A stretch of 64,000 nt of DNA, from the NCBI RefSeq assembly GCF_030812415.1, contig NZ_JAUSST010000007.1, positions 1 through 64,000 on the forward strand, given 5' to 3'. Below the pieces are notes generated by a model. That model saw only the letters and a program-made list of their open reading frames with translations, had not been told where the DNA came from and made no database searches. This document shows, one piece after another, positions 56,864 to 64,000 of the stretch. This DNA is from Paenibacillus harenae. Its GTDB lineage: Bacteria > Bacillota > Bacilli > Paenibacillales > Paenibacillaceae. The translations under genes were made by a program, and so were the position numbers. Position 1 is the first letter of the stretch. The number at the start of each line of letters is the position of its first letter.

Positions 56864-57700
56864 TTAGTTTTTAAGGAAGTTAATCAAAGCGGAATTGAAT
56901 TGTTCAGGGTGAGTCGCGTTCAAACCATGCGGTCCGCCTTCAATTACGACGAGTTGGCTGTCTGCAACAGCTTCGTGGGAAAGTTGACCGCTTACCTCAA
57001 ACGTCACAATCGCATCGGAATCGCCATGGATAACAAGCAACGGGATATCGAATTTCGCCAAATCGCCACGGAAATCCGTCCGGCCGAAGGCATCAACGCA
57101 ATCCAGCGTCCCCTTTGGCGAAGCGCAAGAAGCAATATCAAGATTGTAAACACGGAAGGACTCGCTGACTAGGTCGGTTCTATCCCCTGCTTTAAAGAAA
57201 TTGTGAGTGAAGCCGTCAAGGAAGGCGATGCGGTCTTTTCTTAAACCGTCTTGGAAGCCCTGAATGGTGGCTTCATCCAGACCGCCTTCCGGATGCTCGG
57301 CGGATTTGTAGAAGAACGGCGGAACCGCAGCAGCCAACACGGCTTTTTTGACACGGCTTGTTCCGTATGTGCCAATGTAACGGGCAACCTCTCCGCCACC
57401 CATCGAAAATCCGACCAGTGTCACGTCCTCAAGGTCCAGATGTTCGATCAGCTTATGAAGATCCGCCGCAAACGTATCATAGTCGTAACCGTTCCACGGC
57501 CTAGAGGATTGTCCGAATCCGCGGCGGTCATATGTAATGACGCGGTAACCCGCATTGATGAGCGCTGGAACTTGACTCTCCTACGAGCGCCCGCTCAACG
57601 GCCAGCCATGGATCAAAACTACAGGTTTGCCTGCGCCAAGATCCTCAAAATACAATTCAATGGGTTGCCCGTTTTCTGTTCCGACTGTTAATTTAGCCAT
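56864..57700 (-). pseudogene. Alpha/beta hydrolase (chloroperoxidase-like) with one in-frame stop
   Basis: From ATG 57700 the frame reads MAKLTVGTENGQPIELYFED then VVLIHGWPLSGRS, a TAG (complement of 57581-57583, codon 40), and then ESQVPALINAGYRVITYDRR. The family has Trp at that place (GRSWE), so TGG to TAG is the only defect. The nucleophile is VTLVGFSMGGGEVARYIG, acid LVIHGDSDAIVTFE and His GGPHGLNATHPEQFN. The remaining 278-residue frame is complete and has its terminator. It could be a recent mutation or a sequencing error. Confidence 0.85.
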
Positions 57701-57997
57701 GTTTCAAACTTCCTTTCGAATTGGTTTTGGTTAGGCTGTAGCAAAGTACATTCACATTAGGCATATTCCACAAGCTGCTGAAACCCAATTGCGACGTATT
57801 TTGTCAATGTCGTCCTGCACAATGCGGCTCGAATCGACCCGTCTCCCCCCCCTCAACTCAAAATTCCAGTTTACTATAACATGTGTTACCGGATCATTTG
57901 TAAGCGTCAATAGCCCTCACCTGTTCAACTAGATGAGGGCTAAGTTATATGCTACGTCGAGCAGCTGACTGACCTTTAGTAGATGGGCTTCATAAAA

Positions 57998-58026
57998 GAA
58001 CCGGGGATTTCTCCCCGGTCAATACC
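57998..58026 (-). terminator. Terminator of the VOC gene
   Basis: ACCGGGGA/TCCCCGGT with a 4-base loop and TTCTTTTATG on the minus strand. Confidence 0.8.
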
Positions 58027-58034
58027 TTTTATTT

Positions 58035-58466
58035 TCAGCTCCAACTGCTTGTTGTATCATTCATATAGAATTGGAACGTAATGTTATAACGGTCTTTCAC
58101 TATTCCGAAGCAAGGACTGAATTCGGTTTCTTGCAACGGGAACAACACTTGCCCTTTTTCGCTCAATTTATTAAACATTGCTTCAATGTCGCTTTGTTGC
58201 GTCGCTGTAATGCAAATATTCACCTGATCTCCGATTACGTAAGGTTGTCCCGGAAAGAGATCAGCGACCATCATATCATTTTCACCGGTTTGCAATACGG
58301 CATGGGAAATACGGGTTTTCACTTCTTCAGGCAAACCATCGGCATTCTTGCCTTCCCCGTACGTAGTTTTGAACAGTAATTTCGAGTTCAACGCTTCCCG
58401 GTAAAACTCAATTGCTTCCGCAGCTTGCCCATCCAGCATAATAAACGACGTTGCGCGCATTGACAT
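58035..58466 (-). CDS. VOC (glyoxalase-like, PhnB-type) protein (143 aa)
   Basis: PhnB-like VOC domain: SFIMLDGQAAEAIEFYREAL then RISHAVLQTGENDMMVADLF, VNICITATQQSDIEAMFNKL and FSPCFGIVKDRYNITFQFYM. The first metal-ligand position of classical glyoxalases is not conserved, as usual in this branch. It probably binds or modifies a small molecule. ATG 58466 follows GGAGAG. It is divergent from the WYL regulator at 58581, which probably controls it. Confidence 0.87.
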   Translation of the reverse strand: MSMRATSFIMLDGQAAEAIEFYREALNSKLLFKTTYGEGKNADGLPEEVKTRISHAVLQTGENDMMVADLFPGQPYVIGDQVNICITATQQSDIEAMFNKLSEKGQVLFPLQETEFSPCFGIVKDRYNITFQFYMNDTTSSWS

Positions 58467-58485
58467 TTAAACACTCTCCTTTTAA

Positions 58486-58556
58486 ATTGGATTGTCCAAT
58501 CTTTATTGTTTTGGACTTCATTAGCATCATATCGTATGATAGTGACAATAATTGTC
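58486..58556. promoter_or_regulatory. Two palindromes in the VOC/WYL divergent region
   Basis: ATTGGATTGTCCAAT (58486-58500) and GACAATAATTGTC (58544-58556, perfect 13-bp dyad). Either may bind the WYL regulator. Confidence 0.55.
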
Positions 58557-58580
58557 GTAATACATGAAAAGGAGTTTATA

Positions 58581-59549
58581 ATGGCAAAGTCCAAAAGACT
58601 GATCGAGATTATGATGGCCGTCAACAAAAAGAAGTCTTTCACCGCCAAAGAGCTTGCCAGTGAATTTGGAGTTTCCACGAGGACGATTATTCGGGATATG
58701 CAGGAGTTGAGCGCGCTGGGGGTTCCTTTTTATTCGGAGGTCGGTCAGCATGGGGGATATAAGATGCTTAACGAGAGAATACTGCCCCCGATTGCTTTCA
58801 CGAAAGGCGAAGCGCTTGCTGTATTTTTTGCCAGCCATGCATTGAGGCACTACGCGGATCTTCCGTTTGAAGCGGAAACGGATTCAGTGTTGCGGAAATT
58901 TTACTCTTATATGCCGGAAGATATTCGGGACCGTATCGACCGGATGCGGAAACGATTTGATCTGATTACGCCGATGAGACATGCAAGCACGCCCTTTTTG
59001 AGCTTGTTGCTGGATGCTGCGATCGATCAAAAAGTAGTGCGCATGGAATACGAATCGAAACAGCATAAGCGGTCAAGAGATGTTCAGCCGGTCGGAATTT
59101 ATGCCAGCAACGGGTTTTGGTATTGTCCGGCCTATTGCTTTCACCGCCGCGATTTTCGCTTGTTTCGCTGCGACCGGGTTAGATCTGTTGAACCGTCCGA
59201 GCTGAAAGCCGTTGATTTGACTCATGTGCATACAGGAAACTGGGAGTCTTATTTTGAAGAGGAAAGTCAAGCTATGGAACTTTATGTTGAGCTTACTGCA
59301 ACAGGGGTGCAGAGATGCGAGTCCGAATTGCCCAAAACGCATCTTTCATCCGAATCAACGGCCTATTCCAAAATCCATGTTCGAGAAGACGGCACAGGAT
59401 GGCTGGATAATCAAATCCCTGCGAGCAGTCTTCTGTTTTTCGGCCAATTTTTTATTGGATTGGGTACCGATGCAAAGGTAAAAGCGCCAGACGAGTTGAT
59501 CCATGTTATGAGAGAAATGCTGGACAAACTAGTAGCGCAATATCGGTAA
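58581..59549 (+). CDS. YafY/WYL-domain transcriptional regulator (322 aa)
   Basis: HTH_11 at the N-terminus (KSKRLIEIMMAVNKKKSFTA then FGVSTRTIIRDMQELSALGV), followed by the WYL domain (KVVRMEYESKQHKRSRDVQP then VGIYASNGFWYCPAYCFHRR and DFRLFRCDRVRSVEPSELKA). The last ~80 residues are the WCX domain (WLDNQIPASSLLFFGQFFIG). ATG 58581 follows AAAGGAG; the frame is open to 58506 without RBS. It is the divergent partner of the VOC gene. Confidence 0.9.
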   Translation: MAKSKRLIEIMMAVNKKKSFTAKELASEFGVSTRTIIRDMQELSALGVPFYSEVGQHGGYKMLNERILPPIAFTKGEALAVFFASHALRHYADLPFEAETDSVLRKFYSYMPEDIRDRIDRMRKRFDLITPMRHASTPFLSLLLDAAIDQKVVRMEYESKQHKRSRDVQPVGIYASNGFWYCPAYCFHRRDFRLFRCDRVRSVEPSELKAVDLTHVHTGNWESYFEEESQAMELYVELTATGVQRCESELPKTHLSSESTAYSKIHVREDGTGWLDNQIPASSLLFFGQFFIGLGTDAKVKAPDELIHVMREMLDKLVAQYR

Positions 59550-59572
59550 TAATTGGAAATGAAATATAATTT

Positions 59573-59628
59573 GAAGGACGTAGCCCAAGCGAAGGCGTGG
59601 GAGCGTCCTTTCGAACTAACTGGCAGCC
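59573..59628 (+). repeat. Class II cassette-type site, inverted orientation
   Basis: GGACGTAGCCCAAGCGAAGG then CGTGGGAGCGTCC and TTTCGAACTAACTGGCAG. It is the only copy in opposite orientation, and it stands behind the only plus-strand gene with such a site (stop 59549). Confidence 0.65.
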
Positions 59629-59769
59629 TAGTGGAATTGAATACAAGAGGATAAGTCTATCTATCTAACATAACTAGTCCCATACATGTGAAAGCAAACA
59701 GCCCCTCCACCGTTTGATGGTAGGGATCAACTCAAAAAATGCTTTTGAACAGTCTTCGCTCGTTTCCGA
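59629..59769. other. Intergenic stretch before the ECF41 locus
   Basis: No gene or repeat is recognised. It leads to the promoter at 59770. Confidence 0.4.
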
Positions 59770-59796
59770 TGTCACAAATCAGAGCCTTATATTGTT
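59770..59796 (+). promoter_or_regulatory. ECF41-type promoter 1
   Basis: TGTCACA (59770-59776), 16 bases, TGTT. The following TATATG is also shared with promoter 2. Confidence 0.7.
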
Positions 59797-59828
59797 ATAT
59801 GTGCAAAACGTAAGGGAGCTGAAGAAAG

Positions 59829-61025
59829 ATGAACGACTTGACATGCATCATCATCGGAGGAGGCCATGCAGGTCTTGCCGCGCTCAAAGCAATAAAGGAA
59901 ACGACCCGGGGCATGGCGAACGGACGGAGGATTCGGTTTGTTCTGTTCGACAAGCAGCCCGGTCATGTGCGCAAAGTGCTGTTGTTCCGGCCGGCCGTGG
60001 GCGAGGAAGAGATCATCATTCCTTGGACGCGTTATGGGTTTTCAGAAGGAGTCGAATTCGTGCAAAGTGCGGTTACGTCCGTGGATAGCGGGGAAAAACG
60101 GGTTCGATATACGGATGCGCAAGGAAATGATGCCCGAATGCGTTACGACCTTTTAGTCGTGGCGGTCGGCAGCATCGTTCGGCGACCGGATCCCGATCAG
60201 GGCGGCATAGCCTTGACCGACCCGCAAGCCGCGGCAGACATCCGGGTGCGCTGGCGCGCCAACCTGCAGAAAGCTGCAGGCGAGACAAATCCTAAAGAAC
60301 GAAAGCGGCTGATGACAGTCGCAATTGCAGGGGCGGGCATCAGTGGCATTGAGACATCCGCCGAGCTGACACTTGAGATGCAGAAGGAAGCATCGTCACT
60401 GGGACTGAACCCGTCCGATATCTCTGTCTATTTACTGAGTGGACAGGAACGATTGTTCATGGAAGGACCGGAGAAAGTTGGACGAAAATTGGAACAGATA
60501 CTCAGCGAATGCGGCGTGACAGTGCTTTACAACCGTAAGGTAATTCGGGAGGAGGCAGGGGTGGTGACGATCAGCAATGGCGATCGTCTGCCGGTTGGCC
60601 TATCTATATGGACGATTGGTCTGATTCCGAATCCGGCCCTTCGCACAATGGGCTTGCCACTTACTCCTGATGGTCAAGTGCTGGTGGATGGATCCTATCA
60701 CGTCAAAGGAGCGCCGGGCGTATATAGCATTGGCGACTGTGCCAGAATAATCGATCCGAAAAACGGCAAGGCAGACCCGATGAGGTGCGCAGAAAGCGGG
60801 CTACAGGCAGGTCGACTGGGGAAAATCGTGCTGGCCGATCTGGAGGGCCGCCCCGCGCCGGTTCACAAATCCTCCAGCTCGATTATGGATTTATTCTGTA
60901 TCGGCATGGGGGAAAATCGCGGATTGGTGTGGGGACGCAAATGGGGACTTAATATGATTGTAACGGGAAAGCCTGCATGGAAATTCAGGAATCTGGCATG
61001 GGATGCAGGCAGTAAGCTACGATAG
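59829..61025 (+). CDS. NADH dehydrogenase-like FAD oxidoreductase, copy 1 (398 aa)
   Basis: Two Rossmann domains: FAD motif TCIIIGGGHAGLAALKAIKE and NAD motif MTVAIAGAGISGIETSAELT, plus the second FAD motif VKGAPGVYSIGDCARI (G-D). It fits type II NADH dehydrogenases/FSP1-like oxidoreductases, with a C-terminal membrane-associating end (MIVTGKPAWKFRNLAWDAGS). It oxidises NADH and passes electrons to a quinone or other small acceptor. A paralogue is at 62105-63289. ATG 59829 follows GGGAGCTGAAGAAAG. It is probably transcribed by the ECF41 sigma factor encoded downstream. Confidence 0.88.
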   Translation: MNDLTCIIIGGGHAGLAALKAIKETTRGMANGRRIRFVLFDKQPGHVRKVLLFRPAVGEEEIIIPWTRYGFSEGVEFVQSAVTSVDSGEKRVRYTDAQGNDARMRYDLLVVAVGSIVRRPDPDQGGIALTDPQAAADIRVRWRANLQKAAGETNPKERKRLMTVAIAGAGISGIETSAELTLEMQKEASSLGLNPSDISVYLLSGQERLFMEGPEKVGRKLEQILSECGVTVLYNRKVIREEAGVVTISNGDRLPVGLSIWTIGLIPNPALRTMGLPLTPDGQVLVDGSYHVKGAPGVYSIGDCARIIDPKNGKADPMRCAESGLQAGRLGKIVLADLEGRPAPVHKSSSSIMDLFCIGMGENRGLVWGRKWGLNMIVTGKPAWKFRNLAWDAGSKLR

Positions 61026-61081
61026 AAACAAAGAAACCAAGATTGTAATATACCTAAAAGCAAGAAAAGGTGAGGCGGCGG

Positions 61082-61945
61082 ATGGAGGAACTGTACGATC
61101 AATATAGAGCGCTGCTGTTCACGCTGGCCTATCAGTTGACAGGCTCTGCGGCAGACGCGGAAGATGCGGTTCAGGATGTGTTTGTTAAGGCGTGCGACGT
61201 ACATCCCGAACGTTTGGAGGAGCCGAAGGCATATTTGTGCAAAATGGTAACCAATCGCTGCCTCAACCTGCAGAAGTCGGCGCGGAAGAAGAGGGAAATG
61301 TACGTCGGTCCGTGGCTCCCCGAACCGATTCGGACACCGGAGGCGGATACGCTCGATATGACGGTCGTCCGCCGCGATCTGCTGTCTTACGCCATGCTCG
61401 TTCTGCTCGAGCGGCTGACGCCGACAGAGCGGACGGTTTTTGTCCTGCGTGAAGCGCTGGGCTTCGATTATCCAGAAATAGCCGAACTGCTCGGCAAGCA
61501 AGTGGCGAATTGCCGCAAGCTGATGAGCCGGGCAAGAAACAAGATGGGAATATCCGAGGAGGAGCCGGTCGCGGCCGAAGCGGTCGAATTGGAATGGGTT
61601 AGCCGGTTCCTCACATCCCTTGAGGAAGGTAACGTCGATCATGTGCTGTCTTTGCTGACTGAAGACGTCATGGTCGTCGCCGACGGAGGCGGAAAAGCAA
61701 CCGCGGCCACGCGTCCGATACAAACGCGCGATCGCGTGGCCCGATACCTGCTCGGCGGGTTCAAGGGCGCACATTCCCATTATCGGGAAAGTCTTCAATT
61801 CGAGTATGCCCCTCTGAATGGCGAGACCAGTATCGTAATTCGTTCGGGGGATGAAACTCTGCTCGCTATGTTTATGCAACTCCGACGCGGAAAGTTGGCC
61901 AGAATCTACTTCGTGCTAAACCCGGATAAGCTTGTCCGGATTTAG
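61082..61945 (+). CDS. ECF41-family sigma factor with SnoaL-like C-terminal domain (287 aa)
   Basis: Sigma-2 (YRALLFTLAYQLTGSAADAE then DAVQDVFVKACD), the ECF41 linker motif VGPWLPEPIRTPEAD, sigma-4 (TPTERTVFVLREALGFDYPE then IAELLGKQVANCRKLMSRAR), and a SnoaL_2 domain that holds the two other ECF41 signatures: DGGGK (VVADGGGKATAATRPIQTRD) and NPDKL near the end (FVLNPDKLVRI). The C-terminal domain tunes activity in place of an anti-sigma. ATG 61082 is five bases after GGTGAGG; the frame opens at 61070. Known partners of ECF41 are oxidoreductases and carboxymuconolactone decarboxylases, which matches its neighbours. Confidence 0.92.
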   Translation: MEELYDQYRALLFTLAYQLTGSAADAEDAVQDVFVKACDVHPERLEEPKAYLCKMVTNRCLNLQKSARKKREMYVGPWLPEPIRTPEADTLDMTVVRRDLLSYAMLVLLERLTPTERTVFVLREALGFDYPEIAELLGKQVANCRKLMSRARNKMGISEEEPVAAEAVELEWVSRFLTSLEEGNVDHVLSLLTEDVMVVADGGGKATAATRPIQTRDRVARYLLGGFKGAHSHYRESLQFEYAPLNGETSIVIRSGDETLLAMFMQLRRGKLARIYFVLNPDKLVRI

Positions 61946-62043
61946 GTAGTTGACTGCAGAATTTTCATAATACTCAACAAACCGGCAAGAAGGAATGGCT
62001 GCTTTAAACGGGCTCATGCAAGAATTCTCATTGACGTTTACAC

Positions 62044-62070
62044 TGTCACAAATCGGATCCTTACGTTGTT
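62044..62070 (+). promoter_or_regulatory. ECF41-type promoter 2
   Basis: TGTCACA (62044-62050), 16 bases, TGTT (62067-62070), the same layout as promoter 1. Confidence 0.7.
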
Positions 62071-62104
62071 ATATGCGTAAAAAATGTAATGGAGATGATG
62101 AGAG

Positions 62105-63289
62105 ATGAACGACTTAACATGCATTATCATTGGAGGCGGCCATGCAGGGCTTGGGGCGCTCAAAGCAATAAAGGAAGAGACCAGAGGCATGGCGCACGGA
62201 CAGCGTATTCGGTTTGTTCTGATCGACAAGCAGCCCGGTCATGTGCGCAAAGTGATGTTGTTCCGGCCGGCCGCAGGCGAGGAAGAGATTATGGTCCCAT
62301 GGACGCGTTATTGTTCAGAAGGAGTCGGATTCTTGCAAGGTACGGTTACTTCCGTAGATAGTAAGGCAAAACGGATTCGATATACGGATGCGCAAGGAAA
62401 TGATGCCCGAATTCATTATGACCTTTCAGTAGTTGCGGCCGGAAGCATTGTTCGTCGACCGGATCCCGATAAGGGAGGGATCGCCTTGACCGACCCGCAA
62501 GCCGCGGCGGACATCCGGGAGCGCTGGCGTGCCAATCTGCGGAAGGCTGCCGTCGAGACGAACCCTGAGGAACGAAAGCGACTTATGACAATCGCGGTTG
62601 CGGGGGCGGGCATCAGCGGCATCGAGACGTCCGCCGAGCTGGTGCTGGCCATGCGGAAGGAAGCGGCGGCACTAGGACTGAATCCGTCCGATATCTCCGT
62701 CTATTTGTTAAATGCGAACGAGCAGCTGTTCCCGGAAGGGCCGGAAAAAGTCGGACGAAAGTTGGAGATGACGCTCAGAGAATGTGGCGTGACAGTGCTT
62801 CACAATCGTAAGGCAATGCGGGAGCAAGCAGGAGTGTTGACGCTCAGCAACAGTGATCGTCTGCCGGTTGGCCTGTGTATATGGACGATTGGTCTGATAC
62901 CGAATCCGGCCCTCCGCAGCATGGGCTTGCCGCTTGCTTCTGAAGGTAAAGTGCTGGTGGATGAATGTTATCGCGTCCAAGGGATGTCGGGCGTATACAG
63001 CATTGGCGATTGTGCGAGAATCGTCGATCCGAGTACCGGCAAGGCAGATCAGATGACGTGCAAAGAAGCAGGGCCGCAGGCGTTAAGACTGGGAAAAATC
63101 GTGATGGCTGATCTGGAGGGCAGTTCCGCGCCGGTTCACAAATCTTTTTTGGATACCTTCGGCATCGGCCTTGGGCAAAATCGCGGGTTGATGTGGGTAC
63201 GCAAATGGGGACTTGATATCATCGTAACGGGGAAGCTTGCGTGGAAAGTCAAAAAGCTGGGATGGGATTTTGCTAGCTGGCTCCGATAG
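62105..63289 (+). CDS. NADH dehydrogenase-like FAD oxidoreductase, copy 2 (394 aa)
   Basis: The sequence is closely parallel to the copy at 59829-61025 from end to end: TCIIIGGGHAGLGALKAIKE, MTIAVAGAGISGIETSAELV and VQGMSGVYSIGDCARI. Four residues fewer are present: one is lost around RYCSEGVGF and others near SFLDTFGIG. Both copies have the same promoter and RBS region, so promoter and gene were duplicated together. ATG 62105 follows GGAGATGATGAGAG. A strong terminator follows. Confidence 0.88.
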   Translation: MNDLTCIIIGGGHAGLGALKAIKEETRGMAHGQRIRFVLIDKQPGHVRKVMLFRPAAGEEEIMVPWTRYCSEGVGFLQGTVTSVDSKAKRIRYTDAQGNDARIHYDLSVVAAGSIVRRPDPDKGGIALTDPQAAADIRERWRANLRKAAVETNPEERKRLMTIAVAGAGISGIETSAELVLAMRKEAAALGLNPSDISVYLLNANEQLFPEGPEKVGRKLEMTLRECGVTVLHNRKAMREQAGVLTLSNSDRLPVGLCIWTIGLIPNPALRSMGLPLASEGKVLVDECYRVQGMSGVYSIGDCARIVDPSTGKADQMTCKEAGPQALRLGKIVMADLEGSSAPVHKSFLDTFGIGLGQNRGLMWVRKWGLDIIVTGKLAWKVKKLGWDFASWLR

Positions 63290-63311
63290 AAGGTGCACTA
63301 TTGTAAAGTGA

Positions 63312-63345
63312 AATCCCCGCCGGCTTCGGCTGGCGGGGATTTTTG
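63312..63345 (+). terminator. Terminator of the second oxidoreductase
   Basis: AATCCCCGCC/GGCGGGGATT with GGCTTCGGCT in the loop, followed by TTTTG. Strong. Confidence 0.88.
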
Positions 63346-63360
63346 TGTTAGCTTAACGGT
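63345..63360 (-). repeat. Cassette-type arm core carrying a stop codon
   Basis: GTGTTAGCTTAACGGT; the complement of TTA 63348-63350 is the TAA stop of the next gene (IPLS stop), exactly as in array genes. Only the core is present. Confidence 0.5.
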
Positions 63361-63827
63361 ATAGCATCAATTACCACTATTATAGGTTTACTTCTTAGCT
63401 CCTCAATTTCTTCGTAATCATAAGCCTCTAAATAATATACAAGTTTATCATTTGGCTGGACTATTGTGGTATATACTTGTGCAACGCCGTCCGAGATCGG
63501 CTTCGGATTTGGATCCAGAATGCCTCCAGCATCATAAACCCAGGCTAGGATTTTTAAATCTCCTGGTGGTGGAAAAATTCTTATTGTTACCTTAAGTGGC
63601 TTGCCGCTAATGTTTGTCCAATCACCTATAGGACCATAGTCCGTAAAATAACCAATTCTCCCAATGGTACGGTGCTTTGAGGTGCGGACTTCCGGATTGT
63701 AATCTCCCGGTTTCTCGTCGAGCCATAACCCGGAAGAAGCGGAAGCCGTTCCTGCGGTTATCATAAACAGACAAAAACCAACCAACGCAGCGGCCATTAA
63801 CATTTTTATTCTCTTCAAATCCAACAC
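63348..63827 (-). CDS. Secreted hypothetical protein (159 aa)
   Basis: Signal peptide KMLMAAALVGFCLFMITAGT, cleaved after ASA. The mature part of ~125 residues is beta-rich (YFTDYGPIGDWTNISGKPLK then VTIRIFPPPGDLKILAWVYD and QPNDKLVYYLEAYDYEEIEE), resembling an immunoglobulin- or C2-like secreted domain. No family recognised. The start is TTG 63827 after GGGGGAGAG. Its stop lies in a cassette-type arm core. Confidence 0.65.
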   Translation of the reverse strand: MLDLKRIKMLMAAALVGFCLFMITAGTASASSGLWLDEKPGDYNPEVRTSKHRTIGRIGYFTDYGPIGDWTNISGKPLKVTIRIFPPPGDLKILAWVYDAGGILDPNPKPISDGVAQVYTTIVQPNDKLVYYLEAYDYEEIEELRSKPIIVVIDAIPLS

Positions 63828-64000
63828 TCACTCTCCCCCAACTAAAGATTGAGTTTATTATCCTACTTGGATAATAATTTGTTAATATGTACCAAGGACT
63901 AGTTTTTGTTGATATATGTCGGTAGAGTTTTATTAATAAAATTTGCCGGCGAATTGTTACGATATTAATGACGAAACGTCCCTTATTTTCTCAGTCTAAA

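Noticed and set aside
60863..61879. A 338-codon minus-strand frame opposite the ECF41 gene
   Set aside because: No RBS and no coding character; the sense strand carries clear sigma-factor motifs.
85..63360. Sites interpreted simply as Rho-independent terminators
   Set aside because: Most stems lack a T-tract, are followed by a second conserved arm, and some genes with sites nearby have a separate normal terminator (9068, 12832, 18126). Termination could still be a side effect.
85..63360. Calling the array a bona fide integron
   Set aside because: No integrase or attI is in the window, the R''-like core deviates from RYYYAAC, and the fold is asymmetric. Only 'integron-like' is justified.
1..64000. 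tRNA, rRNA, riboswitches, prophage or conjugative genes
   Set aside because: None was recognised on either strand by inspection; a covariance-model search would be needed to exclude small RNAs.

Overview
The window looks like chromosomal DNA of a Paenibacillus-type endospore-forming Firmicute. The grounds are strong GGAGG ribosome binding sites with frequent TTG/GTG starts, an S-layer-homology-type secreted protein, a KinB-like 5TM histidine kinase, a YesW-like rhamnogalacturonan lyase (PL11), GH43 enzymes, WYL/YafY and XRE-DUF2975 regulators and an ECF41 sigma factor. This is inference from gene content; no rRNA, tRNA or replication origin was seen.

Region 1 (about 1-20.2 kb, with outliers to 33.9, 45.5, 55.6, 59.6 and 63.35 kb) is the unusual part. 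It is a nearly unidirectional (minus-strand) run of small, mostly single-gene units: immunity-like fragment, XRE/DUF2975 pair, DUF1871, pentapeptide protein, two GNATs, YcaQ-like glycosylase, chloramphenicol-phosphotransferase-like kinase, DHFR-like reductase, EVE protein, DinB, lipoproteins, acyl-CoA ligase, glutamine amidotransferase, Nudix remnant and many unknowns. The genes are separated by one family of roughly 60-100 bp sites. A full site reads arm 1 (ACTATCCTGCCCGTTAGCTTAAC), hairpin (usually GGCTGCCG...CGGCAGCC), arm 2 (GAACTATCGTTCCCGTTAGCTTAA). Arm 2 lies directly behind the stop codons of minus-strand genes and in several cases supplies the stop. One 432-bp unit occurs twice, 7.7 kb apart, with edges exactly inside the arms. 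Several gene fragments end at the arms. This is the architecture of an integron-like gene-cassette array with attC-like sites, although no integrase lies in the window and the site differs from canonical attC. It is the main candidate for an undescribed system.

Region 2 (20.2-33.9 kb): a large secreted SLH-like/LRR/transglutaminase-like protein framed by inverted copies of a 21-bp repeat; a MerR regulator divergent from a nitroreductase; a DesK/LiaS-type two-component system followed by a CPBP protease; a self-regulated XRE regulator with a membrane protein; an alpha/beta hydrolase; a KinB-like kinase; and a double GH43 enzyme that itself ends in a cassette-type site.

Region 3 (33.9-57.7 kb): GH105 remnant, SgrR-like regulator, secreted fibronectin-III protein, TetR plus class-C beta-lactamase-like pair sharing an operator, phosphotransferase, a 33-bp inverted-repeat-bounded segment with an amidase-domain protein and a lipoprotein, decayed GNAT and AraC genes, SDR/AraC divergent pair, DoxX plus ECF sigma factor with matching promoters, MFS transporter, PL11 lyase with a cre-like site, membrane proteins, another SDR and a hydrolase with one nonsense codon.

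Region 4 (58-64 kb): VOC protein divergent from a WYL regulator, then an ECF41 sigma factor between two paralogous FAD oxidoreductases, each preceded by the same TGTCACA-N16-TGTT promoter, and a secreted unknown protein at the end.
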